Shown here: piece by piece, positions 1 through 5,472 of the stretch
Layout of the letters: the number at the start of each line of letters is the position of its first letter
Numbering within the stretch: position 1 is the stretch's first letter
Assembly (NCBI GenBank): GCA_028868335.1
Contig: JAGWUU010000211.1
Span: 1 to 5,472, forward strand
DNA: 5,472 nucleotides
Reading direction: 5' to 3'
Source: Sphingomonadales bacterium
GTDB taxonomy: Bacteria > Pseudomonadota > Alphaproteobacteria > Sphingomonadales > Sphingomonadaceae
The notes under the pieces: model-generated
Databases searched by the model: none
Told to the model about the DNA's origin: nothing
What the model saw: only the letters and a program-made list of their open reading frames with translations
Made by a program: the position numbers and the translations under genes

Positions 1-18
1 GAAGGTTGGGTCATGCCG

Positions 19-32
19 GGCGCCATAGCGCC
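19..32 (-). terminator. Short hairpin after tetR, weak terminator candidate
   Basis: GGCGC and GCGCC form a five-pair all-GC stem around a four-base loop, starting 7 bases past the tetR stop codon on the minus strand. No run of T follows, so it is not a convincing intrinsic terminator and may only stabilise the mRNA end or occur by chance. Confidence 0.2.
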
Positions 33-39
33 AAGCAGT

Positions 40-678
40 TTACGCCGCCAGCGCCTCGGCCTCCATCGCGTCGATTGCGATGTGCAGCCGCTCGGCAGCG
101 GCGGGATCGAGACGATGTTCGAATAGGGTGAGGTGACGCTTCAGAGTGCGCCGCACCGCGCCTGCCCCGGCCTCGATCGGTTCGCCCAGCTCGCGGTAGT
201 GTTCAAGGCCATAGCGCAGGATGATCGTGGCGTTGATCGCCAGGTCGCGCAGCCGTTCGCGCGGCCAGTCGAGCAACCCCGCATCGACCAGCGCGGCAAG
301 GTACGTCTCGGTCTGCACGAAGGTCATTTCAAGCCAGCGCGGGGCGTTCTCGCGCACTGGCGCCGCGCCTTCGCCATAGGCCTGCTGATCGCGGTAGATG
401 AAGCGGAAGGCGCGAAATTCCGCCATCACCGCTTCCAGCATCGCCGCATAGTCGACCAGTGGATCGGACCCGGGGCGCATGGTCAGCCGCATCTCGATCG
501 CGGTCGCAAAACGCTCCCCGATCGCATCGAGCAGCGCCCGGCGGGTCTTGAAGTGATACCACAGGTTGCCCTCGGCAATCCCGCAGGCCGAGGCCAGCAT
601 GGCTGTTGTCACCACGCCGTAACCCTGCTGGTTGAACAGGGTCAGCGCGGTATCGACGATGCGCGTGCGGGTACTCAT
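40..678 (-). CDS. TetR/AcrR-family transcriptional regulator, probable regulator of the adjacent P450
   Basis: This 212-residue protein has the two-part layout of TetR-family ligand-responsive repressors. The N-terminal helix-turn-helix covers roughly residues 3-50, with the recognition region TTAMLASACGIAEGNLWYHF at 24-43; the G-N-L-W-Y-H-F stretch is the usual TetR signature. The rest is a helical ligand-binding and dimerisation domain too variable to indicate a ligand. I chose the ATG at 678 because the helix-turn-helix starts immediately after it; the frame stays open upstream to about 948, but that part lies antisense to P450 coding sequence. The ATG overlaps the P450 stop codon in a TGATG junction and has no good Shine-Dalgarno sequence within 15 bases, so translation is probably coupled to the P450. 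Co-transcription with the P450, plus an inverted repeat at the operon promoter, suggests an autoregulated local repressor. The family is clear; target and ligand are inferred. Confidence 0.93.
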   Translation of the reverse strand: MSTRTRIVDTALTLFNQQGYGVVTTAMLASACGIAEGNLWYHFKTRRALLDAIGERFATAIEMRLTMRPGSDPLVDYAAMLEAVMAEFRAFRFIYRDQQAYGEGAAPVRENAPRWLEMTFVQTETYLAALVDAGLLDWPRERLRDLAINATIILRYGLEHYRELGEPIEAGAGAVRRTLKRHLTLFEHRLDPAAAERLHIAIDAMEAEALAA

Positions 679-680
679 CA
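676..680 (-). other. Stop/start overlap (TGATG) coupling the P450 and tetR genes
   Basis: On the minus strand the P450 TGA stop (680-678) shares its A with the tetR ATG (678-676). The closest purine-rich stretch, GAGGT, is more than 20 bases upstream, too far to act as a normal ribosome-binding site. Ribosomes finishing the P450 probably restart on tetR, which would tie the regulator's level to the enzyme's. The overlap is seen directly; the coupling is inferred. Confidence 0.7.
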
Positions 681-1928
681 GTAGTGCGACAGTTCGACCA
701 TGACCTCTTTGTAGCCGTGGACGAAGCAGGTCGCCACCCGTTCCGGCTCCCCGATGACGTTGGCGCGCAGGCGGCGCTTGGCCATTTCCTCGAGCAGGGT
801 GGTCAGTTGCAGTTCGGCCACCCGCGCACCGACGCAGCGGTGGATGCCATAACCGAAGGAGAGGTGGCGGCGGGCATTCTCGCGGTCGACGACGATCTTG
901 TCGGCATCCGTGAACACCGTTTCGTCGCGGTTGGCGGAAATGTACCACATCACCACCTTGTCGCCCTTCTTCATGGCGACACCGTCAACCTCGGTATCCT
1001 CCATCACCGTGCGGCGCATGTGGGCCAGCGGAGTCTGCCAGCGGATCAGTTCCTGCACGGCATTGGGGATCAGCGAAGGGTCGGCTTCGAGCTTGGCCCG
1101 CTGATCGGGGAACTGGTTGAGTCCCCAGACGAACGCTGACATCGAATTGCGCGTGGTGTCGTTGCCGCCGACAATCAGCAAGATCAGGTTGCCCATGAAT
1201 TCCTGCTCGCTCATATGGCTCATCGCGTCCGACCGGAGCATGACCGAGATCAGGTCCTTGCCCGGCTGGGCGATCTTTTTCTGCCACAGTTCGGCAAAGG
1301 CGCCGCCCATCTCGAACAACGCCGCGTTGCGCAGGGCCATGTCCTCGGGCGTCTTCATCAGCTCGACGTTGCCGCCCATGTCCGACCACCAGGTCAGCTT
1401 GTGGCGCTGCTCCCACGGGAAATCGAACAGCTTGGCGAGCATGCCGGTGGTCAGTTCGATCGACACGCGATCAACCCAGTTGAAGGGTTCGCCGATCGGC
1501 AGCGAATCAAGCACTTGCGCGGTGCGGGCCTGGACCTCGGCCTTCATCTCGGCCACTTCGGACGGGCCGAAGCTGGGGGCGATGGTGCGGCGTTGGGCAG
1601 TGTGGTTGGGTGGATCCATGGCGATGAACATCGGCATCCGCATCTCGCCATCGATCGGTTCCTCGATCCCGCCGGGGACGGCAATCCCGCCGTATTCCCA
1701 GCTCGACGAGAATATCTTGGGCAGTGCCTCGATATAGACGATCGGCTTGTAGGTGCTGACCGACCAGTAGGGGCCAAAGGCACTTTCGGGGACGTACTGG
1801 ATCGGCGCCTGGGCGCGCAGGGTGCGGAACGGCGCTTGCCAATCCTCGCCTGCGTAAAGTTCGGCGCGGGTCACGTCGATCGGTGCGATCGGCGAAATTG
1901 TACGCTCCAGCGTGGCGCTGCTTGCCAT
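678..1928 (-). CDS. CYP153: Cytochrome P450, CYP153 family (alkane/fatty-acid terminal hydroxylase type)
   Basis: This 416-residue soluble P450 is expected to insert one oxygen atom from O2 into the terminal carbon of medium-chain alkanes, fatty acids or similar hydrophobic chains. The I-helix oxygen-activation motif GGNDTT is at 254-259, the K-helix E-x-x-R (ELIR) at 293-296, and the heme loop FGYGIHRCVG at 358-367 with heme-ligating Cys365. Several stretches match my memory of CYP153A proteins: FGPYWSV near 51, FIAMDPPNH at 101-109, DSLP..EPFNWV at 141-152, LLIVGGNDTTRNSMS at 250-264 and IRWQTPLAHMRR at 295-306. There is no membrane segment, as is normal for this class. The ATG at 1928 has a GGGGAGAG ribosome-binding site about 6 bases upstream. 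CYP153 enzymes need a ferredoxin and a ferredoxin reductase; neither is in the window. Family assignment is strong; the subfamily and real substrate cannot be read from sequence alone. Confidence 0.95.
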   Translation of the reverse strand: MASSATLERTISPIAPIDVTRAELYAGEDWQAPFRTLRAQAPIQYVPESAFGPYWSVSTYKPIVYIEALPKIFSSSWEYGGIAVPGGIEEPIDGEMRMPMFIAMDPPNHTAQRRTIAPSFGPSEVAEMKAEVQARTAQVLDSLPIGEPFNWVDRVSIELTTGMLAKLFDFPWEQRHKLTWWSDMGGNVELMKTPEDMALRNAALFEMGGAFAELWQKKIAQPGKDLISVMLRSDAMSHMSEQEFMGNLILLIVGGNDTTRNSMSAFVWGLNQFPDQRAKLEADPSLIPNAVQELIRWQTPLAHMRRTVMEDTEVDGVAMKKGDKVVMWYISANRDETVFTDADKIVVDRENARRHLSFGYGIHRCVGARVAELQLTTLLEEMAKRRLRANVIGEPERVATCFVHGYKEVMVELSHY

Positions 1929-1956
1929 GGCTCTCTCCCCGGGGCGAATCCCCTTC

Positions 1957-1972
1957 TAGGGTGCATACCCTA
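1957..1972. promoter_or_regulatory. Inverted repeat TAGGGT-GCAT-ACCCTA, candidate TetR operator
   Basis: Two perfect six-base arms flank a four-base spacer, and pairing does not continue inward or outward. The site lies 29 bases before the P450 start and covers the predicted -10 region. TetR-family dimers bind inverted repeats of about this size, commonly over the promoter of the gene they control, and a TetR gene is the next gene in the operon. The repeat is seen directly; its recognition by this TetR protein is inferred. Confidence 0.55.
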
Positions 1973-1994
1973 AAAGCTTCGACGGGAGAGTCAA
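1967..1994 (-). promoter_or_regulatory. Predicted promoter of the P450-tetR operon
   Basis: Reading the minus strand, TTGACT (1994-1989) matches five of six bases of the sigma-70 -35 consensus. Sixteen bases later TAGGGT (1972-1967) occupies the -10 position, matching T, A and the final T only. Transcription would start near 1960, leaving a leader of about 30 bases that contains the ribosome-binding site. The weak -10 box is also one arm of the inverted repeat at 1957-1972, as expected for a promoter blocked by a bound repressor. Confidence 0.5.
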
Positions 1995-2019
1995 GATCGC
2001 GGGCTGGCCGCTGGTGCCC

Positions 2020-2051
2020 GTATCAGTTCCGGGCAGTATCAGTTCTGGGCT
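2020..2051. repeat. Imperfect tandem repeat of a 16-bp unit across a stop codon
   Basis: Two adjacent copies, GTATCAGTTCCGGGCA (2020-2035) and GTATCAGTTCTGGGCT (2036-2051), differ at two positions. The second copy contains the stop codon and last codons of the minus-strand small exported protein gene; the first lies just past the stop. It looks like a local duplication. Because 16 is not a multiple of three, it may have arisen after, or shaped, the present C-terminus. Confidence 0.6.
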
Positions 2052-2437
2052 GTGCGGCGGTAGGGAACGAAATCGCCGAGCATCAGGAAGCCGGTGATGA
2101 AGTGCCCGTTGCGCTCCACCGTCTGGACCCGATCGAGGCGGCAGAACTGGCTGCCGGTCAGATAGGTCACCAGGATGTCGTCCGAATCGAGATTGTTCGG
2201 ATTGGCGGGGCGGTTGACCCAGATCGTGCTGCCCGAACGATAGACCAGCGCGGTCTTGTCGATCACCTGCATGTCACGACTCTCGAACATGCTGATGCAG
2301 TCGGTCGCCTTGCCGGGGACGCGATCCTTGAGGATCTGTGCCAGCTCTTCCTCGCCGGTAAGGCGGGGCTTCGCATCCGACGCCGTGGCGCCCAAGGCAA
2401 GGGCGGCGGCACCAAGCATAATCGCAAATCTACGCAT
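2039..2437 (-). CDS. Small exported protein of unknown function, possibly DUF6491-like
   Basis: This predicted 132-residue protein starts with a classical Sec signal peptide: MRR, a hydrophobic stretch from about residue 4 to 19, and probable cleavage after Ala22 (S-D-A) or Ala19 (A-T-A). There is no lipobox cysteine at the cleavage site, so a soluble periplasmic protein is more likely than a lipoprotein. The mature part has two cysteines, Cys47 (DCIS) and Cys99 (QFCRLD), which could form a disulfide. The order C-I-S, then V-I-D with hydrophobic strands, then F-C-R-L-D and a final LGDFVPYR reminds me of DUF6491 proteins; this comes from memory and is tentative. I chose the ATG at 2437 because AGGAG lies 8 bases upstream and the signal peptide begins there; an upstream in-frame ATG at 2470 would add 11 residues unlike a signal peptide. 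It lies 70 bases after tldD on the same strand and may be co-transcribed. No function can be given. Confidence 0.8.
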   Translation of the reverse strand: MRRFAIMLGAAALALGATASDAKPRLTGEEELAQILKDRVPGKATDCISMFESRDMQVIDKTALVYRSGSTIWVNRPANPNNLDSDDILVTYLTGSQFCRLDRVQTVERNGHFITGFLMLGDFVPYRRTAQN

Positions 2438-2507
2438 TGTCCGTACTCCTTCCCTTGTCATCCCGATCATGCTCCGGCCATTGTGAACGGGGCCTGAAAC
2501 GCCGCGC

Positions 2508-3941
2508 TCAGCCGGTTCCGCCGATGGTCAGGCCATCGACCAGCAGGGTTGGCTGACCCACCCCGGCGGGAACGCTCTGCCCGCCCTTGCCGCAGATCCC
2601 CACGCCTTCGTCGATCTGCATGTCGTTGCCGATGCCGATCACCTTGGTCAGCACGGTCGGCCCGTCGCCGATCAGGGTCGCGCCCTTGATCGGCGCGCCC
2701 AGCTTGCCGTTCTCGACCTTGTAGGCCTCGGTGCAGGAAAACACGAACTTGCCGGAAACGATGTCGACCTGCCCGCCGCCGAAGCTTTTGGCGAAGATGC
2801 CCGACTTCATGCGCGACAGCAGTTCGTCGGGATTGTCGTTCCCGGCGCGCATGAAGGTGTTGGTCATGCGCGGCATCGGCGCATGGGCATAGTTTTCGCG
2901 CCGCCCGTTGCCGGTGGCGGGAACCCCCATCAGCCGGGCGTTGAGCCGGTCCTGCATATAGCCCTTGAGAATGCCGTCCTCGATCAGCACGTTTTCCTGC
3001 GTCGGCGTGCCCTCGTCGTCGATCGAAAGCGATCCGCGCCGCCCCTGCCCGCCAAGGCCGAGCAGGGTGCCGTCATCGACCACGGTGACGCCCTTCGCGC
3101 CGACCCGCTCACCGATTCGGCCCGAAAAGGCGCTGGTGCCCTTGCGGTTGAAATCGCCCTCAAGGCCATGGCCGACCGCCTCGTGCAGCAACACGCCGGG
3201 CCAGCCGGGGCCGAGCAGCACCTGGCACTCGCCCGCCGGGGCGGCCACGCTTTCAAGGTTGACCAGCGCCTGCGCCAGCGCGGTGTCGATCGCGCGGTTC
3301 CAGGTTTCGGGCAGGAACAGGTCGTCATAAAGTCGGCGTCCGCCGATCCCGAACGATCCGGTCTCGCGCCGTCCGTTCTGTTCGGCGACGATGCTGACGT
3401 TGAGCCGCACCAGCGGGCGCACGTCGTGGGCGACGAAACCATCGGCGCGAACGATCTCCACCACCGACCAGCTTGCCGCGAGGCTGGCGCTGACCTGCAC
3501 CACGCGCGGATCGCGGGCGCGGGCCGCGGCATCGATCGCCTCGAGCAGCGTGACCTTCTGCGCGAACGGCACCGCGTCGAGCGGCGAGGCATCGGTGTAG
3601 AGGTGGCGATTGCTCTGCCGTGGTGGCAGGGCCATTCCCGCGCTGGTCGGATCGAGCAGTTGCAACGTCTCGCCCGCCCGGCGGATCGCGGCTGCGCTGA
3701 TCTCGTTGGCGTGGGCAAACCCGGTCATCTCGCCGGACAGGCCGCGCAGGCCGAACCCGGCATCACGGGCATAGTCCGCGGTCTTGAGCCGCCCATCGTC
3801 GAACGAGAACGTCTCGCTGGCGATGAACTGCATATAAAGCTCGCCATCGTCGCAACTACGCAGTGCCTCGCGCGTGACGGCCTGCGCCTCCTCGGGAGTG
3901 ATCTGGCGATAGAGTAGCGAACGGGGATCGAGGGTGGTCAT
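2508..3941 (-). CDS. tldD: Metalloprotease subunit TldD
   Basis: This full-length 477-residue protein is the metal-binding half of the TldD/TldE (PmbA) protease. That cytosolic complex degrades unfolded peptides and, where present, matures microcin B17 or degrades the antitoxin CcdA. The zinc-binding motif H-E-x-x-x-H appears as HEAVGH at residues 253-258, followed by GLEGDFNRKGTSAF. The other metal-ligand region, the conserved C-terminal cysteine in GICGKGGQSVPAGVGQP, has Cys450, and the protein ends in the typical LTIGGTG. Length is close to that of E. coli TldD (about 480). Both metal-site regions are intact, so an active protein is expected. I chose the ATG at 3941; a TTG at 3983 would add 14 residues not typical of the family. 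Neither start has a Shine-Dalgarno sequence, and a -10-like box sits just before the ATG. The partner gene tldE/pmbA is not in the window. Confidence 0.97.
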   Translation of the reverse strand: MTTLDPRSLLYRQITPEEAQAVTREALRSCDDGELYMQFIASETFSFDDGRLKTADYARDAGFGLRGLSGEMTGFAHANEISAAAIRRAGETLQLLDPTSAGMALPPRQSNRHLYTDASPLDAVPFAQKVTLLEAIDAAARARDPRVVQVSASLAASWSVVEIVRADGFVAHDVRPLVRLNVSIVAEQNGRRETGSFGIGGRRLYDDLFLPETWNRAIDTALAQALVNLESVAAPAGECQVLLGPGWPGVLLHEAVGHGLEGDFNRKGTSAFSGRIGERVGAKGVTVVDDGTLLGLGGQGRRGSLSIDDEGTPTQENVLIEDGILKGYMQDRLNARLMGVPATGNGRRENYAHAPMPRMTNTFMRAGNDNPDELLSRMKSGIFAKSFGGGQVDIVSGKFVFSCTEAYKVENGKLGAPIKGATLIGDGPTVLTKVIGIGNDMQIDEGVGICGKGGQSVPAGVGQPTLLVDGLTIGGTG

Positions 3942-3949
3942 GGGTTTGG

Positions 3950-3977
3950 ATATAAGCGATGTTCCGGCGAGTGCCAG
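3950..3977 (-). promoter_or_regulatory. Predicted tldD promoter, probably giving a leaderless mRNA
   Basis: On the minus strand, CTGGCA (3977-3972, four of six matches to the -35 consensus) and TTATAT (3955-3950) are separated by 16 bases. Only eight bases lie between this -10 box and the tldD ATG at 3941, so transcription would start at or within a base or two of the A of the ATG. This agrees with the absence of a ribosome-binding site. The boxes are moderate matches, and a promoter further upstream is possible. Confidence 0.4.
3951..3956 (+). promoter_or_regulatory. Possible -10 box for the GNAT gene
   Basis: TATAAG matches the sigma-70 -10 consensus at five of six bases and overlaps the opposite-strand tldD -10 box. 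Transcription from it would begin near 3963, about 27 bases before the acetyltransferase ATG. No recognisable -35 box stands at the right distance, so this is weak evidence for a shared bidirectional promoter in the 48-base gap. Confidence 0.25.
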
Positions 3978-3989
3978 CGACAAAGGGTA

Positions 3990-4439
3990 ATGTCGGTGAA
4001 GTCAGCCTTGAGCCTGGAGAGAGTCACGGCGATCGGGCCGGATTTCGATCCGCTGATCAAAGCGGCGACGGGCGGAGGGCACCGCTTCATGGAAACCCTG
4101 CGCCGCGAATGGGCGGACGGCAGCAACAGGTTTGATCGCGATGGCGAGGTCTATTTTGCCGTCCGATGCGATGGCCGACTGATCGCGACCGGGGGATTGA
4201 ATCGCGATCCCTATGCACTGCGCACCGACATCGGCCGTGTCCGCCACGTTTACGTTCTGGAACCGGCGCGTCGCGGCGGAGTTGGCAGGCTGTTGATCGG
4301 GGCAATCATCGATCACGCACGGAGCGGCTTTTCACTACTGCGTCTGCGCACCGCCACCGCACAAGGAGCCGCGTTCTATGAAGCGCTTGGGTTCAGCCGC
4401 TGTGATGACGAAGGGGCAAGCCACACGCTGCCGCTTTGA
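3990..4439 (+). CDS. GNAT-family N-acetyltransferase
   Basis: This 149-residue protein is a single GNAT domain, which transfers an acetyl group from acetyl-CoA to an amine on a small molecule or protein. The acetyl-CoA pyrophosphate-binding motif A follows a hydrophobic strand (VRHVYVL, about 84-90) and reads ARRGGVGRLL at 93-102, fitting R/Q-x-x-G-x-G. The motif B region AAFYEALGF at 127-135 is also typical. An earlier strand, EVYFAVRCDGRLIATGGL (53-70), fits the central sheet. The ATG at 3990 has only a weak AAAGGG directly before it, so the exact start is moderately supported; no in-frame start upstream looks better. It is divergent from tldD (48-base gap) and convergent with the zinc-finger gene (24-base gap), so it is probably transcribed alone. 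The family does not reveal the substrate, and the neighbours do not help. Confidence 0.9.
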   Translation: MSVKSALSLERVTAIGPDFDPLIKAATGGGHRFMETLRREWADGSNRFDRDGEVYFAVRCDGRLIATGGLNRDPYALRTDIGRVRHVYVLEPARRGGVGRLLIGAIIDHARSGFSLLRLRTATAQGAAFYEALGFSRCDDEGASHTLPL

Positions 4440-4463
4440 CAGGCAATGCCCGCGCCGGTGCGA

Positions 4464-4697
4464 TCAATGCCCCGGCTTGCCGGTATCGCTGTCTGGCGGA
4501 GTGCCGTCGATCACGAAGCGCTTGTCGCAATAGCCGCAATCGACATAGCCGCGCTCGTCGATTTCCAGCCAGACACGCGGATGACCCAGCGCCGCCGCCT
4601 TGTAGCCCGCTCCACCCCTGATGTCGCCCGCGCCGTCGCAGCAGACGCGCAGGGTGTGGACATGGACGGTCTCGGGCGCGGATGCAGGCGTGGTCAT
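4464..4697 (-). CDS. CHCC-type zinc-finger domain protein
   Basis: This 77-residue protein matches the small bacterial zf-CHCC proteins related to the mitochondrial complex I subunit NDUFS6. The four likely zinc ligands are Cys20 (in VCCDG), His39 (in LGHPRVWLEI), Cys54 and Cys57 (DCGYC). The spacing from Cys20 to His39 includes a glycine-rich stretch (DIRGGAGYKAA) that seems longer than in the typical short form I remember. No catalytic residues are expected; the bacterial role is not established, although the NDUFS6 relation suggests help with respiratory complex or iron-sulfur assembly. The ATG at 4697 has AGGGG about 8 bases upstream, inside a hairpin. The gene is convergent with the GNAT gene and divergent from the ABC ATPase gene, so it is probably monocistronic. 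Family confidence is high, function confidence low. Confidence 0.92.
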   Translation of the reverse strand: MTTPASAPETVHVHTLRVCCDGAGDIRGGAGYKAAALGHPRVWLEIDERGYVDCGYCDKRFVIDGTPPDSDTGKPGH

Positions 4698-4704
4698 GGC
4701 GTAG

Positions 4705-4719
4705 GCCCCTAGCAGGGGC
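4705..4719 (-). promoter_or_regulatory. Hairpin covering the ribosome-binding site of the zinc-finger gene
   Basis: GCCCCT and AGGGGC form a perfect six-pair stem with a three-base loop. On the minus strand the second arm contains the AGGGG that best serves as Shine-Dalgarno sequence for the ATG at 4697. If it folds in the mRNA, translation would be reduced until it is opened. As DNA, the inverted repeat could instead be a protein-binding site between two divergent genes. It has no T run, so a terminator role is unlikely. Confidence 0.35.
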
Positions 4720-4786
4720 GCCGCGGCATTTCCAGAGGGCGTCGCGGGGCTTTACCTCGGCCCGCTCCTGCCGCAAGGAAGCGCGC

Positions 4787-5472
4787 ATGGACACTCCCGC
4801 CGCTATCCGCATCCGCGATCTTGCCAAGGTCTATGCCGCGCAAGGCCCCACGCCGGCCAAGCACGCGCTGAAGGGCGTCAGCTTCGACGTGCCGCAAGGG
4901 CAGATCTTCGGCCTGCTCGGCCCCAACGGCGCGGGCAAGTCGACCCTGATCAACATCCTTGCCGGACTGGTGATGAAGACCAGCGGCAGCGCCGAGATCT
5001 GGGGCTTCGACATCGACCAGCACCCGCGCAATGCCAAGCGCTCGATCGGGATCGTCCCGCAGGAGATCGTGTTCGATCCGTTCTTCACCCCGTTCGAGGT
5101 GCTGGAGAATACCGCCGGGTTCTATGGCGTGCCCAAATCGGCGCGGCGTAGCCTCGAGATTCTGGCCGAGGTTCACCTGGCCGACAAGGCCAACGCCTAT
5201 GCCCGCACCCTGTCGGGCGGGATGAAGCGCCGCCTGCTGATCGCCAAGGCACTGGTCCACCAGCCGCCGGTGATCGTGCTCGACGAGCCCACCGCCGGGG
5301 TTGACGTCGAGCTGCGCCGACAGTTGTGGGAACTGGTCGGCGAACTCAACGCGGGCGGCGTGACGGTGGTGCTGACCACCCACTACCTCGAGGAAGCCGA
5401 GCAGCTTTGCGACCGCATCGCGATCATCAACCACGGCGAACTGATCGCCAACAAGCCGACCCGCGAACTGGT
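4787..5472 (+). CDS. ABC transporter ATP-binding protein, YadG-like (3' end outside window)
   Basis: The frame stays open from the ATG at 4787 to the window edge, giving 228 codons of an ATPase that powers an ABC-2 type exporter in the inner membrane. All nucleotide-binding motifs are present: Walker A GPNGAGKST at 45-53, Q-loop PQE at 91-93, signature LSGGMKRR at 142-149, Walker B VIVLDEP at 162-168 and the H-loop His199 in TTHYLEEAE. NAKRSIGIVPQE, LDEPTAGVDVELRRQLW and TTHYLEEAEQLC closely resemble E. coli YadG, whose partner permease is YadH; a permease gene of that type is expected just beyond the window. The substrate is unknown. A good ribosome-binding site, AAGGAA, stands 6 bases before the ATG. 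YadG is about 308 residues, so roughly a quarter of the protein is missing here because of the window boundary, not through mutation. Confidence 0.95.
   Translation, partial: MDTPAAIRIRDLAKVYAAQGPTPAKHALKGVSFDVPQGQIFGLLGPNGAGKSTLINILAGLVMKTSGSAEIWGFDIDQHPRNAKRSIGIVPQEIVFDPFFTPFEVLENTAGFYGVPKSARRSLEILAEVHLADKANAYARTLSGGMKRRLLIAKALVHQPPVIVLDEPTAGVDVELRRQLWELVGELNAGGVTVVLTTHYLEEAEQLCDRIAIINHGELIANKPTREL

Noticed and set aside
679..948. Upstream extension of the TetR frame to give 302 residues
   Set aside because: The extension is antisense-free but lies inside the P450 coding sequence in another frame, is R/P/H-rich, and precedes a normal TetR N-terminus starting at 678.
1215..1973. 252-codon plus-strand open frame opposite the P450
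   Set aside because: It is antisense to a P450 with all family motifs; its low-complexity H/G/D/R-rich translation matches no family.
2000..2020. CGGGC...GCCCG hairpin between the small exported protein and the P450, as a terminator
   Set aside because: The stem is only five pairs with an 11-base loop and no T run, so it is indistinguishable from chance in GC-rich DNA.
2438..2470. Earlier ATG starts (2470, 2461) for the small exported protein
   Set aside because: They would put extra residues in front of a textbook signal peptide, and the strong AGGAG sits at the right distance only for the ATG at 2437.
2883..3917. 344-codon plus-strand open frame opposite tldD
   Set aside because: It lies wholly antisense to an unmistakable tldD, has no recognisable domain, and is typical of the long shadow frames that high-GC coding DNA produces.
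4440..4463. Bidirectional terminator between the convergent GNAT and zinc-finger genes
   Set aside because: The 24-base gap has no stem of useful length and no T or A run.
4709..5434. 241-codon minus-strand open frame opposite the ABC ATPase
   Set aside because: The plus strand encodes every ABC ATPase motif in order across the same bases, so this frame is a shadow.

Overview
The window looks like chromosomal DNA from a high-GC alphaproteobacterium, most likely a sphingomonad (Novosphingobium, Sphingopyxis or Erythrobacter type). The evidence is the strong G/C preference at third codon positions, a CYP153-family P450, a TldD of alphaproteobacterial character and a short CHCC zinc-finger protein. 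The assignment to sphingomonads rests on remembered protein resemblance, not on a search. No rRNA, tRNA, CRISPR array, insertion sequence or prophage gene is visible.

Positions 1-2000 hold a compact regulated unit on the minus strand. A CYP153-type cytochrome P450 (678-1928), expected to hydroxylate alkanes or fatty acids at the terminal carbon, is followed by a TetR-family regulator (40-678) whose start codon overlaps the P450 stop codon. Upstream of the P450 is a good -35 box, and a 16-bp inverted repeat (TAGGGT-N4-ACCCTA) lies on the predicted -10 region. The simplest reading is that the TetR protein represses its own P450 operon through this site until a hydrophobic ligand releases it. 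The ferredoxin and ferredoxin reductase that the P450 needs are not in the window.

Positions 2000-3990 hold a minus-strand pair: tldD (2508-3941), one half of the TldD/TldE metalloprotease, then a small exported protein of unknown function with two cysteines (2039-2437). tldD has no Shine-Dalgarno sequence, and a plausible -10 box sits directly before its ATG, which suggests a leaderless mRNA.

Positions 3990-5472 hold a GNAT acetyltransferase (plus strand, divergent from tldD), a CHCC zinc-finger protein (minus strand, convergent with the GNAT gene) and the first 228 codons of an ABC transporter ATPase closely resembling E. coli YadG (plus strand, cut by the window end). These look like unrelated housekeeping genes.

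I see no previously undescribed multi-gene system. The most useful leads are the P450-TetR operon with its visible candidate operator, the possible leaderless tldD start, and the unannotated exported protein.
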